Part shown: positions 16,327 to 24,963 of the stretch, in pieces
Position numbering within the stretch: position 1 is the first letter of the stretch
Layout of the letters: the number at the start of each line of letters is the position of its first letter
Origin: Curtobacterium sp. MCBA15_009
Lineage (GTDB): Bacteria > Actinomycetota > Actinomycetes > Actinomycetales > Microbacteriaceae
Direction: 5' to 3'
NCBI RefSeq assembly: GCF_001864895.1
Contig: NZ_MJGO01000037.1
Coordinates: 232,759 to 296,758 of the forward strand
Length of the DNA stretch: 64,000 nucleotides
Notes under the pieces: generated by a model
The model's input: the letters and a program-made list of their open reading frames with translations, nothing else
What the model was told of the DNA's origin: nothing
Databases searched by the model: none
Made by a program: the position numbers and the translations under genes

Positions 16327-17211
16327 TCAGCGCACCGGGACCCAGGTGCTGACCGTCACCGCTGCCGTCACGCGGGTCGGTGCGAAGACCCGCTCCGGGT
16401 CGACGTGGTGGTGGCTCGGCCCCATGTGCACGACGTCGTGGACGTCCTCGGCGGACAGCTCCATCGTCCACGTCAGGTCGTCGGACGAGCGACGGGTGAA
16501 CGCGGGCGTCAGGGAGTCGTGCAGGCGACGCTCCTTCTCCGGGTCGACCGCGATCGTCGCCTCGGCGAGCTCCGCCAGGTGGCCGGTCCGCGGGGTCACC
16601 ACGACGAGCACGCCGTCCGGGTGCAGGACCCGGGCGTACTCCGTCTGGTTGCGGGGTGCGAAGACGTCCAGCACGACCGCGGCTGCGTCGTCGACGACCG
16701 GGAGGCGCTCGGTCACGTCCCCGACGACGGCCCCCGCCCGCTCGTGGATGCGCGCCGCACGCCGGATCGCGACGGCGGACAGGTCGAGCGCGAGGCCGAG
16801 CCGCGTCCCCGGCTCCGGGCCCGGCCCACCGGCGGCGGTGCCGGACGCACCGGGCGCCACCACGGGCCTCCCGTCCGTCCCCGCCGCGCGGAGCGCGTGT
16901 GCCAGGTAGGTGCCCGGACCGGACCCGACGTCGAGCACGATGCCGGGCGCCGAGGCCTCGACCACGACGGCGGCGAGCGCCCGCTCGACGGGCGCGTAGT
17001 GCCCGCGCCCCAGGAACCGCAGCCGCGCGTCGACCATCGCCGGGGTGTCCGCGGTGAGGGCCCGACGCTTCGCGGGCAGGAGCGTCAGGTGGCCCTGCTT
17101 CGCCTCGTCGAACCGGTGGCCGGTCGTGCAGCCGGCCTGACCCGGGGCCGTGCGGGCGAGGGGCTCGGTGCACACGGGGCAGGCGAGCATCGGCAGCAGG
17201 TCGTCTCGCAC
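16327..17211 (-). CDS. RlmA-type 23S rRNA (guanine-N1) methyltransferase with an insertion
   Basis: 294 residues. A zinc finger (Cys11, Cys14, Cys28, His32) and the following EAKQGHLTLLPAKRR are typical of RlmA/TlrB enzymes, which methylate 23S rRNA helix 35. SAM motif I is LDVGSGPGTY (93-102). Residues 112-136, between motif I and LALDLS, are an extra Gly/Pro-rich stretch; its DNA (16860-16879) is identical over 20 bp to the right arm of the intergenic palindrome at 45831-45868. The GTG start has TACGCT 6 nt upstream. Whether it gives macrolide or lincosamide tolerance is not shown. Confidence 0.82.
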   Translation of the reverse strand: MRDDLLPMLACPVCTEPLARTAPGQAGCTTGHRFDEAKQGHLTLLPAKRRALTADTPAMVDARLRFLGRGHYAPVERALAAVVVEASAPGIVLDVGSGPGTYLAHALRAAGTDGRPVVAPGASGTAAGGPGPEPGTRLGLALDLSAVAIRRAARIHERAGAVVGDVTERLPVVDDAAAVVLDVFAPRNQTEYARVLHPDGVLVVVTPRTGHLAELAEATIAVDPEKERRLHDSLTPAFTRRSSDDLTWTMELSAEDVHDVVHMGPSHHHVDPERVFAPTRVTAAVTVSTWVPVR

Positions 17212-17252
17212 CGGACCAGCGTACGGGCGTCGTGAGCCGGTACGGTCGGGGA

Positions 17253-17882
17253 ATGGCCGTCATCCACAACGCCGTCCTCCGCCCGTCGAAGACCGACGCG
17301 ATCGGCGCCTGGCTGCCGACCCGGCCGTGGAGCGGCGTCACGACGGACCCCGCCGCCGACGGGTCGCTCGTCGTCGCGGGCCGGTTCCGGTTCGACGACC
17401 CGGACGGCGAGGTCGGCGTCGAGACGTACCTGGTGCGGGTCGGCGACGGTCCGGTGCTGCAGGTGCCGCTCACCTACCGCGGCGCACCGCTCGACGGCGC
17501 GGACGACCACCTCGTCACCGAGATGGACCACTCCGTGCTCGGTCGCCGCTGGGTGTACGACGCCGTCGGCGACCCCGTCTACGCCGACGTGCTCCGCCGC
17601 GCAGTCGCGACCGGCGGACGCGAGGCCGACCTCGAGGCGGCACCCGGCGAGGGCGGCGGCGCCCCGGTGAAGGAGGGCACGGCGTCGGGCAGCGGCTCGG
17701 CGTCCGACTCCCCCACGGTGACGGCCGTGCGGGACACCACCGCCGGCACGACGACCACCATCGCGACCGACCACGGCAGCCTCGCGGTGCCGCGCGTCGT
17801 CGGCGCACCCCTGCCCGACGGCGAGACGCTCACCGGCACGTGGGCCGACGGGTCCGGCGTGCTCGCCGTACTGCTGTCCTAG
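17253..17882 (+). CDS. Maltokinase N-terminal cap-like domain protein
   Basis: 209 residues. The opening AVIHNAVLRPSKTDAIGAWLPTRPW resembles the cap domain found at the N-terminus of actinobacterial maltokinases, but no kinase domain follows. A low-complexity Gly/Ser/Thr stretch (about 130-170) splits the protein. Similar stand-alone cap proteins are known in actinobacteria without assigned function. The start ATG 17253 follows TACGGT by 6 nt, mirroring the divergent methyltransferase promoter 40 bp away. A GGGCAGG/CCTGCCC hairpin (17890-17908) follows the stop. Confidence 0.65.
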   Translation: MAVIHNAVLRPSKTDAIGAWLPTRPWSGVTTDPAADGSLVVAGRFRFDDPDGEVGVETYLVRVGDGPVLQVPLTYRGAPLDGADDHLVTEMDHSVLGRRWVYDAVGDPVYADVLRRAVATGGREADLEAAPGEGGGAPVKEGTASGSGSASDSPTVTAVRDTTAGTTTTIATDHGSLAVPRVVGAPLPDGETLTGTWADGSGVLAVLLS

Positions 17883-17935
17883 CGGGTACGGGCAGGGCCT
17901 GCCTGCCCCACCGCGTCGATGGCAGGATCGGTGTC

Positions 17936-18874
17936 GTGAAGACACTGGAGTTGCCACAGACGGACCTCACCGCCTCCGACGTCGTCGTCGGGCTGATGCG
18001 GATCAACGACATGAGCGACGAGGACATCCGCGCGCTCTACGCCGCCTCTCGCGACGCGGGCGTGACCATGTTCGACCACGCCGCGGTCTACGGCGGGTGG
18101 CACGGCTGCGAGGAGCGCTTCGGCTCCGCGGTCACGCTGACCCCGGCCGAGCGCAGCGAGATCGTCCTGCAGACGAAGGTCGGCATCCGGCCGACGCCGA
18201 ACGGCGCCTACTTCGACTTCTCGTACGAGCACATCCTCGAGTCGGTCGAGGAGTCCCTCGCCGCGCTGCAGACCGACTACGTCGACGTCCTGCTGCTGCA
18301 CCGTCCCGACGCCCTGGTCGAACCGGACGAGGTGGCGAAGGCCTTCGACGAGCTGCACGCCGCCGGCAAGGTGCACCACTTCGGCGTCTCGAACCACACC
18401 CCCGGCCAGGTCGAGCTGCTCCGCCGTTCCGTGCGGCAGCCCCTCGCGTTCAACCAGGTGCAGCTGAGCATCACGCACGCCAACGTGATCACGCAGGGCC
18501 TCGCGGCGAACATGGCGGCGGTCGACCAGTCGATCGACCGCGACAACGACATCCTCAACGACTCGCGGCTGCACGACGTGACCCTGCAGGCCTGGTCGCC
18601 GTTCCAGAAGGGCTTCTTCGACGGCGTCTTCCTCGGCGACCGGGAGCAGTACGCCGAGCTGAACGACGTGCTCGAGGAGGTCGCCGCCGCGCACGGGGTC
18701 ACCCCCACCGGCATCGCGGTCGCCTGGATCACCCGGCACCCGGCGCACTTCCAGGTCGTCCTCGGCACGACGAACCCGCAGCGCGTGCGGGACTCGGCGG
18801 CGGGCTCGGACGTCCGCCTGTCGCGCGAGGAGTGGTACCGGATCACCTCGGCCGCGGGGCACCTCGTCCCCTGA
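17936..18874 (+). CDS. Aldo/keto reductase
   Basis: 312 residues, TIM-barrel NADPH-dependent oxidoreductase. The catalytic tetrad is visible: Asp47, Tyr52, Lys81 and His122 (FDHAAVYGG, QTKVGI, LLHRPD). The C-terminal VVLGTTNPQRVRDS is the usual cofactor-binding segment. It resembles the YdhF-like subgroup. The substrate is not predictable from the neighbours. GTG start with CAGGAT 7 nt upstream. Confidence 0.9.
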   Translation: MKTLELPQTDLTASDVVVGLMRINDMSDEDIRALYAASRDAGVTMFDHAAVYGGWHGCEERFGSAVTLTPAERSEIVLQTKVGIRPTPNGAYFDFSYEHILESVEESLAALQTDYVDVLLLHRPDALVEPDEVAKAFDELHAAGKVHHFGVSNHTPGQVELLRRSVRQPLAFNQVQLSITHANVITQGLAANMAAVDQSIDRDNDILNDSRLHDVTLQAWSPFQKGFFDGVFLGDREQYAELNDVLEEVAAAHGVTPTGIAVAWITRHPAHFQVVLGTTNPQRVRDSAAGSDVRLSREEWYRITSAAGHLVP

Positions 18875-18925
18875 GGACCCGCGGCGCGCGCGCCGTCGCG
18901 TGAGCGGATGGGGCAGGGTGGGGTC

Positions 18926-19498
18926 GTGCTCGACGACCTCGCCCTGCCCGTCCTCCTGACCGCCCGAACCGGGACCGTCACCCTGCGGAACGCCGTCGAC
19001 GACGACCTCGACGCCCTCGTGGCGCTGCTCGCCGACGACCCGGTCAGCGCCGCCCGCGGGGACGTCGCCGCACCGGAGGACCGGCCGCGCTACGCCGCCG
19101 CGCTCCGCTCGGTCGTCGACGACCCGGCGAACGCCCTGCTCGTCGTCGAGGACGAGACCGGGCGGCTCGTCGGCACCCTCCAGCTCACCCGGATCCCCGG
19201 CATGGCCCGGCGCGGTGCACGGCGCCTGCTCGTCGAGGCCGTCCGGGTCAGCAGTGCGCTCCGCTCCGGCGGCATCGGCACCGCGGTGATGCGGTGGGTC
19301 ACCGACGTGGCCGCGCCGGCGCTCGACACGCCGCTCGTGCAGCTCACCTCGGACGCGGCGCGCACCGACGCGCACCGGTTCTACGAGCGGCTCGGGTTCA
19401 CCGGGTCGCACGTCGGCTTCAAGTACCGTGTCCCCGGGTCCGGCCCCGGCGCAGCGTCCGGCGGCAGCGAGGCGGGCGGCGGCGCACAACCGAAGTGA
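18926..19498 (+). CDS. GNAT N-acetyltransferase
   Basis: 190 residues with the GNAT core: a beta strand TLRNAVDDDLDALVALLADDP, the acetyl-CoA loop SSALRSGGIGTAVMRWV (about 104-120) and the DAHRFYERLGF motif near 150. Substrate unknown. I chose GTG 18926, 6 nt after CAGGGT; an in-frame ATG at 18908 is possible. The last codons (AQPK and stop) lie inside the left arm of a palindrome at 19484-19543, so the C-terminal tail after residue 165 may be repeat-derived. Confidence 0.8.
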   Translation: MLDDLALPVLLTARTGTVTLRNAVDDDLDALVALLADDPVSAARGDVAAPEDRPRYAAALRSVVDDPANALLVVEDETGRLVGTLQLTRIPGMARRGARRLLVEAVRVSSALRSGGIGTAVMRWVTDVAAPALDTPLVQLTSDAARTDAHRFYERLGFTGSHVGFKYRVPGSGPGAASGGSEAGGGAQPK

Positions 19499-19543
19499 TC
19501 CGGAACCGCGCATCCGCACGGCGCGGGGACACTTTGGTTGTGC
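19484..19543. repeat. Inverted repeat overlapping the GNAT stop codon
   Basis: Arms GCACAACCGAAGTG (19484-19497) and CACTTTGGTTGTGC (19530-19543), 13 of 14 matching, with a 32-bp spacer. It lies between convergent genes and supplies the last codons and stop of the GNAT gene. It could serve as a bidirectional terminator or be a mobile palindrome. Confidence 0.7.
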
Positions 19544-19577
19544 AAACCGGGCCCGAACGGGCCGACCGCCGCGCGGG

Positions 19578-19796
19578 TCAGCGGTCGGAGTCGGGCTGCG
19601 CGTCCGGGGACCGCGGCTCCGGCACGCGGACGTCCACGGGCGACACGGCCGTCGGGTCGGCGGAGGCGCCGCCCACCACGTCGAACGAGATCCCGAGGTC
19701 GGCCGGGTCCTCGTCGAGCTCCAGCCCGTCCTGGCGCGCCTGGCGCTCCGGGATCGCGCGGCCACCGGACGGATCGAACGAGTTCGCAATCGACAT
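19578..19796 (-). CDS. Small acidic protein (upstream-type MS..FDP start), paralogue 1
   Basis: 72 residues from ATG 19796 (CATGCT ends 7 nt upstream); an ATG at 19808 is also in frame. It is hydrophilic and acidic, without membrane segment or recognised domain: starts MSIANSFDP and contains ERQARQDGLELDEDP. The neighbouring frame 19856-20098 starts MSMSAPFDP and has the same size, strand and upstream hexamer, suggesting a diverged tandem pair. Function unknown. Confidence 0.55.
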   Translation of the reverse strand: MSIANSFDPSGGRAIPERQARQDGLELDEDPADLGISFDVVGGASADPTAVSPVDVRVPEPRSPDAQPDSDR

Positions 19797-19855
19797 GCCG
19801 ACGAGCATGCCGGTCGTACATTGGCGGCGGCTCGGTGTCGCCTCCGCAGCGCCGG

Positions 19856-20098
19856 TCAGTCGGCGAGGTCCTCCGGGTGCAGGCGGTCGCCGGCCTCGGG
19901 GCGCCGGAACACCGGGCCGCCGCCGGCCTCGTCCTCGTCGTGGTGGTCCGCGGGCGAGACGCCCGGGTCGGCGGAGTCGGGGCCGACGTCCGCCCCGCGG
20001 TCCGCCTCCACCTCGACCTCGGTCTCGGTCTCGTCACTGCCGTCCACCGGGGTGGACGTGCCCTGCTGTTCGGGATCGAACGGTGCGCTCATCGACAT
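19856..20098 (-). CDS. Small acidic protein, paralogue 2
   Basis: 80 residues, strongly acidic (DETETEVEVEADRG in the middle, PADHHDEDE later), probably disordered. CATGCT ends 6 nt before the ATG. It shares its MS..FDP opening with the next gene downstream. It lies 34 bp downstream of the GH92 gene on the same strand but has its own promoter-like hexamer. No function can be assigned. Confidence 0.55.
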   Translation of the reverse strand: MSMSAPFDPEQQGTSTPVDGSDETETEVEVEADRGADVGPDSADPGVSPADHHDEDEAGGGPVFRRPEAGDRLHPEDLAD

Positions 20099-20132
20099 GG
20101 GCCGAGCATGCTCCCCGTCGGTGAACGCCGGG

Positions 20133-23100
20133 TCAACGCTGTCCGTCCGCCGCGACGAGCTCGAGCTGGGTGAGGGGCACGTCGGTGCCGGCGGTGAACG
20201 AGAACGTCGAGCCGCCGCCCGTGATCCGGAACACGCGGCTCTGACCGGCCCACGCGAACTCCGCGCCGTCGACCGCCGTGGTGCGGTCGCCGAGGCCGAC
20301 CTGCCACGAGTACGAGCCGGGCTCCGCGACGGTCACCGTGTACAGCGCTGCGGCCGGGCACGCGACGTCGAACGCCACCGACGCCCCGGCCGGCAGCACG
20401 GTCACGGTCCGTCCCTCGTCGTCGGTCAGGGGTGACGCGCCGACGGGCAGCACGTCGACCGGGGTGTCCCGGTACCCGTGCACCTCGGACGCGGACACCG
20501 GACGCGTGTCCGCCGCCCAGCCCTGCGGGGTGTCGGACAGCGTGAAGACGATGTGCGACGCCGCGACGACCACCTGGTGCGGGATGCTGATCGACGTCCA
20601 CGGCGCACCGTCGACCGTCACCGACGCGACGTACGCACCCGTGGAACCGGCGGCGACCTCGATGACGGTCTCGGTTCCTCCCGGCTGCTGCAGCACCGTC
20701 CGGCGGACCGACGGGGGCACGAGCACGTAGGTGCCCGTCGACGGCGCCAGCGGGTACAGACCGACGGTCGCGAAGACGTACCAGGCGCTCATCTCGCCGT
20801 TGTCCTCGTCGCCGGGGTAACCCTGGCCGAGGTCGGAGCCGACGAACAGCCGCTCGAGGCACTCCCGCACGACCCGGTGGGCGTCGTCGTGGCGCCCGGT
20901 GAACATCGGGAAGAACGGGATGTGGTGCGCGGGCTGGTTCGACAGCCCGAGCATGCCCATCCGGACGTCGCGGGCCTCGGTCATCTCGTGGATCGGGAAC
21001 CCGTAGGAGCCGGAGAACACCGACGCACCCGTCTCCGGCGTCGCGAAGAAGCGGTCGAGGGTCCGGTCGAACCGCTCCGGACCGCCGTGCAGGTCGACGA
21101 CGCCGGCACCGTCGTGCGGGGCGGTGAAGGCCGTGCCCCACGCGTTCGTCTCGGTGTAGTCGTCGCCCCAGTCGCGCGGGTCGAACTCGGTGCCGACGCG
21201 CCACGAGCCGTCGGGGTCGCGGCCGATGAAGAAGCCCCGCTCGGCGTCGAACACGTTCCGGTACTGCAGGGACCGTCGGGCGAACCACTCGGCCTCGGCC
21301 TCGTACCGGGACAGGTCGGCCGGCGTCTCCGCGCGCGACGCGAGCAGGCCCGCCATGACGGCGAGGCCCCAGTCGTTGATGGCGGCGTCCAGGGTCCAGG
21401 ACATCCCCTCGGACGTCCGGGTGTCAACGTGGCCGCGGAAGGCGCCCGGGAGGCTCCCCTTGCGCCCGACACGCTCGTCGCGCGGCGGGACGGTCGCGTT
21501 CCGCACCGCGCTCCGGTACGCCTCGGCCAGGTCGAACCCGGTGACGCCCTTGACGGCCAGGTCGGCGAAGACGGTGTCGGCCGTGGTGCCGGTCATGCAG
21601 TCCTCGGCGCCCGGTGCGCTCCACCGGGGCGTCCACCCGCCGTCGTGGTGGTGCTCGACGAAGCCCTGGGCGAGTTCCCCGGCGGTCTCCGGCGTGAGGA
21701 GCGCCAGCAGCGGCCACGCGGTGCGGTAGGTGTCCCAGAAGCCGTGCGTCGTGGTGAACGGCCCCTCGACGACCTCGGGGCCGGGTTCGTCGCGGATCGG
21801 TTCCGCCAGCACCGCCCCGTACGGTGAGCGGTGCCGCGGCGTGCCCGTCAGCGCGGTCTCGCCGGCGCGGTTCGGGTAGAGGAACACCCGGTACAGCCCG
21901 GAGTACAGCGACGTCAGCTGGTCGGGCGTCGCGCCCTCGAAGGACATGGTGCCGAGCACCTCGGTCCACGCCTGCTCGGCACGCGCGCACATCGCGTCGA
22001 CGGTGCCGGCGGCGTCGAGGTTCGCGCGGGCGTCCTCGATCGAGACCGTGGAGATGCCGAGCAGGACGTCGACGTCACCGGCGACCGACAGCCAGCCGCG
22101 CAGTTCGTGCTCGCCGACGGTGGTGTGGTCCGCGGTCACGCTGGCGACCCGGACGTGCACGTGGTGCGGCGGCGTGCCCGGGCGGTCGTCGAGCAGCGCC
22201 TCGACCACGGCCGTGCCGTCGGTGACGGTCACGGACACGTCGGACACCCGGCCATGGTGGTCGAGGACGACGCTGCGCGTGCCGGTGAAGCGGAACCCGA
22301 GGGCGAACTCCCCCGCGGTCACCTCGGCGGTGACGCCCTGGTCGAGCGCGACCCGGTACCGGTGCGGGCCGTCGTGTTCGTCGTCGTGGTCGAAGCCGAG
22401 CGCGCGGGCGGCCCGGTCGACGTCCGGGGTGTCGAGCGGCGAGGGCATCACCTGGAACACACCGCGGTCCGCCATCCACGGCGACGGGATGTGGCTCGTC
22501 GCGAACGCCTGGATCGCCGGGCGGACCCGGCCCGCGCCGTCGGTGCGCGAGTGCTCCTGGTACGCGTACGGCCACCGGTTGCTCGACGCGTCGGTCATCG
22601 GCAGTCCGAAGACCCCGCCGTGCGGCAACCCGACGAGCGGCGCGTTGTTCCCGCGGGAGAACCGCGAGGACGCCTGCGTGCCACGGGTCGTGCGGACGTG
22701 GTCGAGCGGCGTGGTCGGCGTCGGGCGCGCCGGGCCGACGACGACCTCGTCGAGCCAGCCACGCAGCGCCGGGCGTACGCCGTCGTCGTCCGCGGCGGCC
22801 GTGTCGGAGCCGAGCCGGGCCTCCAGACGGTCCACGACCCGGCCCGCGAACGGCGTGAGGTCGACCGCGCGACGGTTCCACTGGTCGACCCACGTCTTGC
22901 GGGCGGCGTCCTGCGCCGCCGGTGTCAGGGCGTCGCCGTGCTGGTCGTGCCCGGCGTCGTGCTCGCTGAGCCGCGTGCCGTCGGTGAAGACGACGTCGAC
23001 GGCGAAGGCCGTGGCGTCCCAGAAGTGCGGCAGGTCCGCCTCGGTGGGTTCGGTGGCGCCGTCGGGCAGGGTCCGCTCCGGGAACCACACCCACGAGAGC

Positions 23101-23267
23101 TCCTCACCGGCCGCCACGGTGTGCCCGGCGGACCCGGGCACGACGGCGCTGACCGCACCCGCTCCGGACGGCCGTTCGACCAGCCACCCCTCGACCGAGC
23201 CGAAGCCGACACCGTTCCGCGCTGCGAGGGCCGTCGTGGGCCCACCGCTCCGTTGCAGTTCTCGCAC
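20133..23267 (-). CDS. Glycoside hydrolase family 92 alpha-mannosidase
   Basis: 1044 residues. GH92 features in order: N-terminal beta-sandwich with SRGNNAPLVGLPHGG, the linker, then the (alpha/alpha)6 domain with FTTTHGFWDTYRTAWPLL, the probable acid Glu706 (YTETNAWGTAF) and the probable base pair Asp820/Asp822 (YPGDEDNGEMSAWYVFA). A C-terminal carbohydrate-binding-like region (about 880-1044) follows. Family members are Ca2+-dependent exo-mannosidases. The GTG start at 23267 (TACGCT 6 nt upstream) leaves no signal peptide, so the enzyme looks cytosolic. Confidence 0.9.
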   Translation of the reverse strand: MRELQRSGGPTTALAARNGVGFGSVEGWLVERPSGAGAVSAVVPGSAGHTVAAGEELSWVWFPERTLPDGATEPTEADLPHFWDATAFAVDVVFTDGTRLSEHDAGHDQHGDALTPAAQDAARKTWVDQWNRRAVDLTPFAGRVVDRLEARLGSDTAAADDDGVRPALRGWLDEVVVGPARPTPTTPLDHVRTTRGTQASSRFSRGNNAPLVGLPHGGVFGLPMTDASSNRWPYAYQEHSRTDGAGRVRPAIQAFATSHIPSPWMADRGVFQVMPSPLDTPDVDRAARALGFDHDDEHDGPHRYRVALDQGVTAEVTAGEFALGFRFTGTRSVVLDHHGRVSDVSVTVTDGTAVVEALLDDRPGTPPHHVHVRVASVTADHTTVGEHELRGWLSVAGDVDVLLGISTVSIEDARANLDAAGTVDAMCARAEQAWTEVLGTMSFEGATPDQLTSLYSGLYRVFLYPNRAGETALTGTPRHRSPYGAVLAEPIRDEPGPEVVEGPFTTTHGFWDTYRTAWPLLALLTPETAGELAQGFVEHHHDGGWTPRWSAPGAEDCMTGTTADTVFADLAVKGVTGFDLAEAYRSAVRNATVPPRDERVGRKGSLPGAFRGHVDTRTSEGMSWTLDAAINDWGLAVMAGLLASRAETPADLSRYEAEAEWFARRSLQYRNVFDAERGFFIGRDPDGSWRVGTEFDPRDWGDDYTETNAWGTAFTAPHDGAGVVDLHGGPERFDRTLDRFFATPETGASVFSGSYGFPIHEMTEARDVRMGMLGLSNQPAHHIPFFPMFTGRHDDAHRVVRECLERLFVGSDLGQGYPGDEDNGEMSAWYVFATVGLYPLAPSTGTYVLVPPSVRRTVLQQPGGTETVIEVAAGSTGAYVASVTVDGAPWTSISIPHQVVVAASHIVFTLSDTPQGWAADTRPVSASEVHGYRDTPVDVLPVGASPLTDDEGRTVTVLPAGASVAFDVACPAAALYTVTVAEPGSYSWQVGLGDRTTAVDGAEFAWAGQSRVFRITGGGSTFSFTAGTDVPLTQLELVAADGQR

Positions 23268-23313
23268 GGACCCAGCGTATTTGCTCCAGCGTGTGGAGGA
23301 AACCGTCGGCGTG

Positions 23314-24888
23314 TCAGCCCCTGCCCGGACCGGCGGCGTCCTGTCCCGGCGCGGCGTCGGCGGCGCCCGGGGCGTCCACCGGGGCCTGGTCGGCGGCGCC
23401 CGTGCCGTCCTGGGGCGTCTGCACCGGGTTGGAGGCCGGGGCACTCGGCTCCGGTCCGACCGGCGCCTGGCTCGGGGCCGCCGGCTCGCTCGGCTCCTCG
23501 CTCGGCTGCTGGGGCTGGGAGGGCTGCTCCGCCGGCTCGGAGGGCTGCTGCTCGACCGGCTGGCTGGGCTGCTGCTCCTCGCTCGGCTCGTCGCTCGGCT
23601 GCTCGCTCGGCTGCTCGTCCGTCGGCGTGGAGGGCGAGGAGGACCCGGTCGGTGCGGGGGCGGTGTCGTCGTCGCCGTTCAGCGCGACGACCGCGACCGC
23701 GATGCCGACGAGCACCAGGACGACCACGACGATCGCGGTGATGATGGGCCCCCTGCGCCGACGCTCGCGGGGGTCCTCCGTGGCGCCCGGCGCCGGAGCG
23801 GTCGGCGGCGGCACGGTCGCCCCGCCACCGCCGGACGGACCGCGCCCCGACTGCGCCCCCATCACCGTGGTCGCGACGTCGTCCGAGGCGTTCGGGTGCT
23901 GGTCGAGGACCCGCGTCGCGTCGTCCGCAGCGGCGGCGCGGCTCGTCGGCATCGCGCGCGTCGCGGCGTCCGCGTCGGCGGTCGGGAACGCCGCCGTCGC
24001 GGCTGCGGCTGCGGCTGCGGCGCCGGCGCCCGCGGCGGTGAGCGCACCCGGGGCGGCGGGCAGGAGCTGGGTGGCCGTGCCGGGGTCGTCGCGGCCGAGT
24101 GCCCGGAGCCGCTCGGCTGCCTCTGCTGCCGAGGGCCGGACGGCCGGGTCCTGCGCGGTCATCACGTGCAGGAGCGTGCGCCAGGCGGTCGGCAGGTGCT
24201 GGTCGATGGCGGGGCTGCGGGTGAGGCGCGCGGTGGCGGACTCGATCGCGCTGCCCGGGAACGGCCGCTCCCCGGTCAGGCACTCGAGCAGCACGAGACC
24301 GAGCGCGTAGACGTCGGCCTTGCCGGTGATCTCCTGCGCCGTGACCTGCTCCGGAGCCAGGTAGGCGGCGGTCCCCATCACGGTGCCGGTGCCGGTCACG
24401 CGCGAGGCGTCGCGGAGCAGGGCGATGCCGAAGTCGGCGAGCTTGACGTGGCTGCCGTCGCGCTCGAGCAGCACGTTGGCGGGCTTCACGTCGCGGTGCA
24501 CGATGCCCTGGGCGTGCACGGCGCTCAGCCCGTCCGCCACCTGGGCGCCGACGCGGGCGGCGGTCGTCGGGTCGAGCGGGCCCTCGCGCAACCGGGTGGC
24601 GAGGTCGCTGCCCGGCACGAGCTCCATGACGAGGTACGAGTCGCCGTCGGCGTCGTCGAGTGCCGCGTCGTAGAGGGTGACGAGGGCGGGGCTGCGGAGC
24701 GTCGCGAGGGTCTGGATCTCGGCCTCGGCACGGGCGCGTTCACCGTGGTCGACCGGTCCGATCCGGAACACCTTGACGGCGACCTCGCGACCGAGCTGCT
24801 CGTCGACCGCGCGGTACACCGTGGCCATGCCACCGTGTCCGAGCGTGCCCGTGACGCGGTACCTGCCGCCGAAGACCCGTTCTTCCAT
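23314..24888 (-). CDS. Transmembrane Ser/Thr protein kinase
   Basis: 524 residues. Kinase domain 8-265 with Lys39, catalytic Asp133 (VHRDVKPANVLL) and DFG (152-154). An Ala-rich juxtamembrane linker (285-375) contains several Thr-rich sites, then one membrane helix (381-403). The outer part (404-524) is a low-complexity Pro/Ser/Glu/Gln stretch with no PASTA or other sensor domain; it may span the cell wall. Targets are unknown. TAGGTT ends 7 nt before the ATG; an in-frame TTG lies three codons upstream. Confidence 0.88.
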   Translation of the reverse strand: MEERVFGGRYRVTGTLGHGGMATVYRAVDEQLGREVAVKVFRIGPVDHGERARAEAEIQTLATLRSPALVTLYDAALDDADGDSYLVMELVPGSDLATRLREGPLDPTTAARVGAQVADGLSAVHAQGIVHRDVKPANVLLERDGSHVKLADFGIALLRDASRVTGTGTVMGTAAYLAPEQVTAQEITGKADVYALGLVLLECLTGERPFPGSAIESATARLTRSPAIDQHLPTAWRTLLHVMTAQDPAVRPSAAEAAERLRALGRDDPGTATQLLPAAPGALTAAGAGAAAAAAAATAAFPTADADAATRAMPTSRAAAADDATRVLDQHPNASDDVATTVMGAQSGRGPSGGGGATVPPPTAPAPGATEDPRERRRRGPIITAIVVVVLVLVGIAVAVVALNGDDDTAPAPTGSSSPSTPTDEQPSEQPSDEPSEEQQPSQPVEQQPSEPAEQPSQPQQPSEEPSEPAAPSQAPVGPEPSAPASNPVQTPQDGTGAADQAPVDAPGAADAAPGQDAAGPGRG

Positions 24889-24963
24889 GCCCGGCAACCT
24901 ACCGGCAACTCCTGACGGGGTGGCCCGGTGCCGGCGTGTGCGTGCCCGGCGTGGTGCTCCTGC

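Noticed and set aside
17150..17935. 574-codon version of the aldo/keto reductase
   Set aside because: The N-terminal part overlaps the maltokinase-cap-like gene; conserved reductase sequence begins at 17936.
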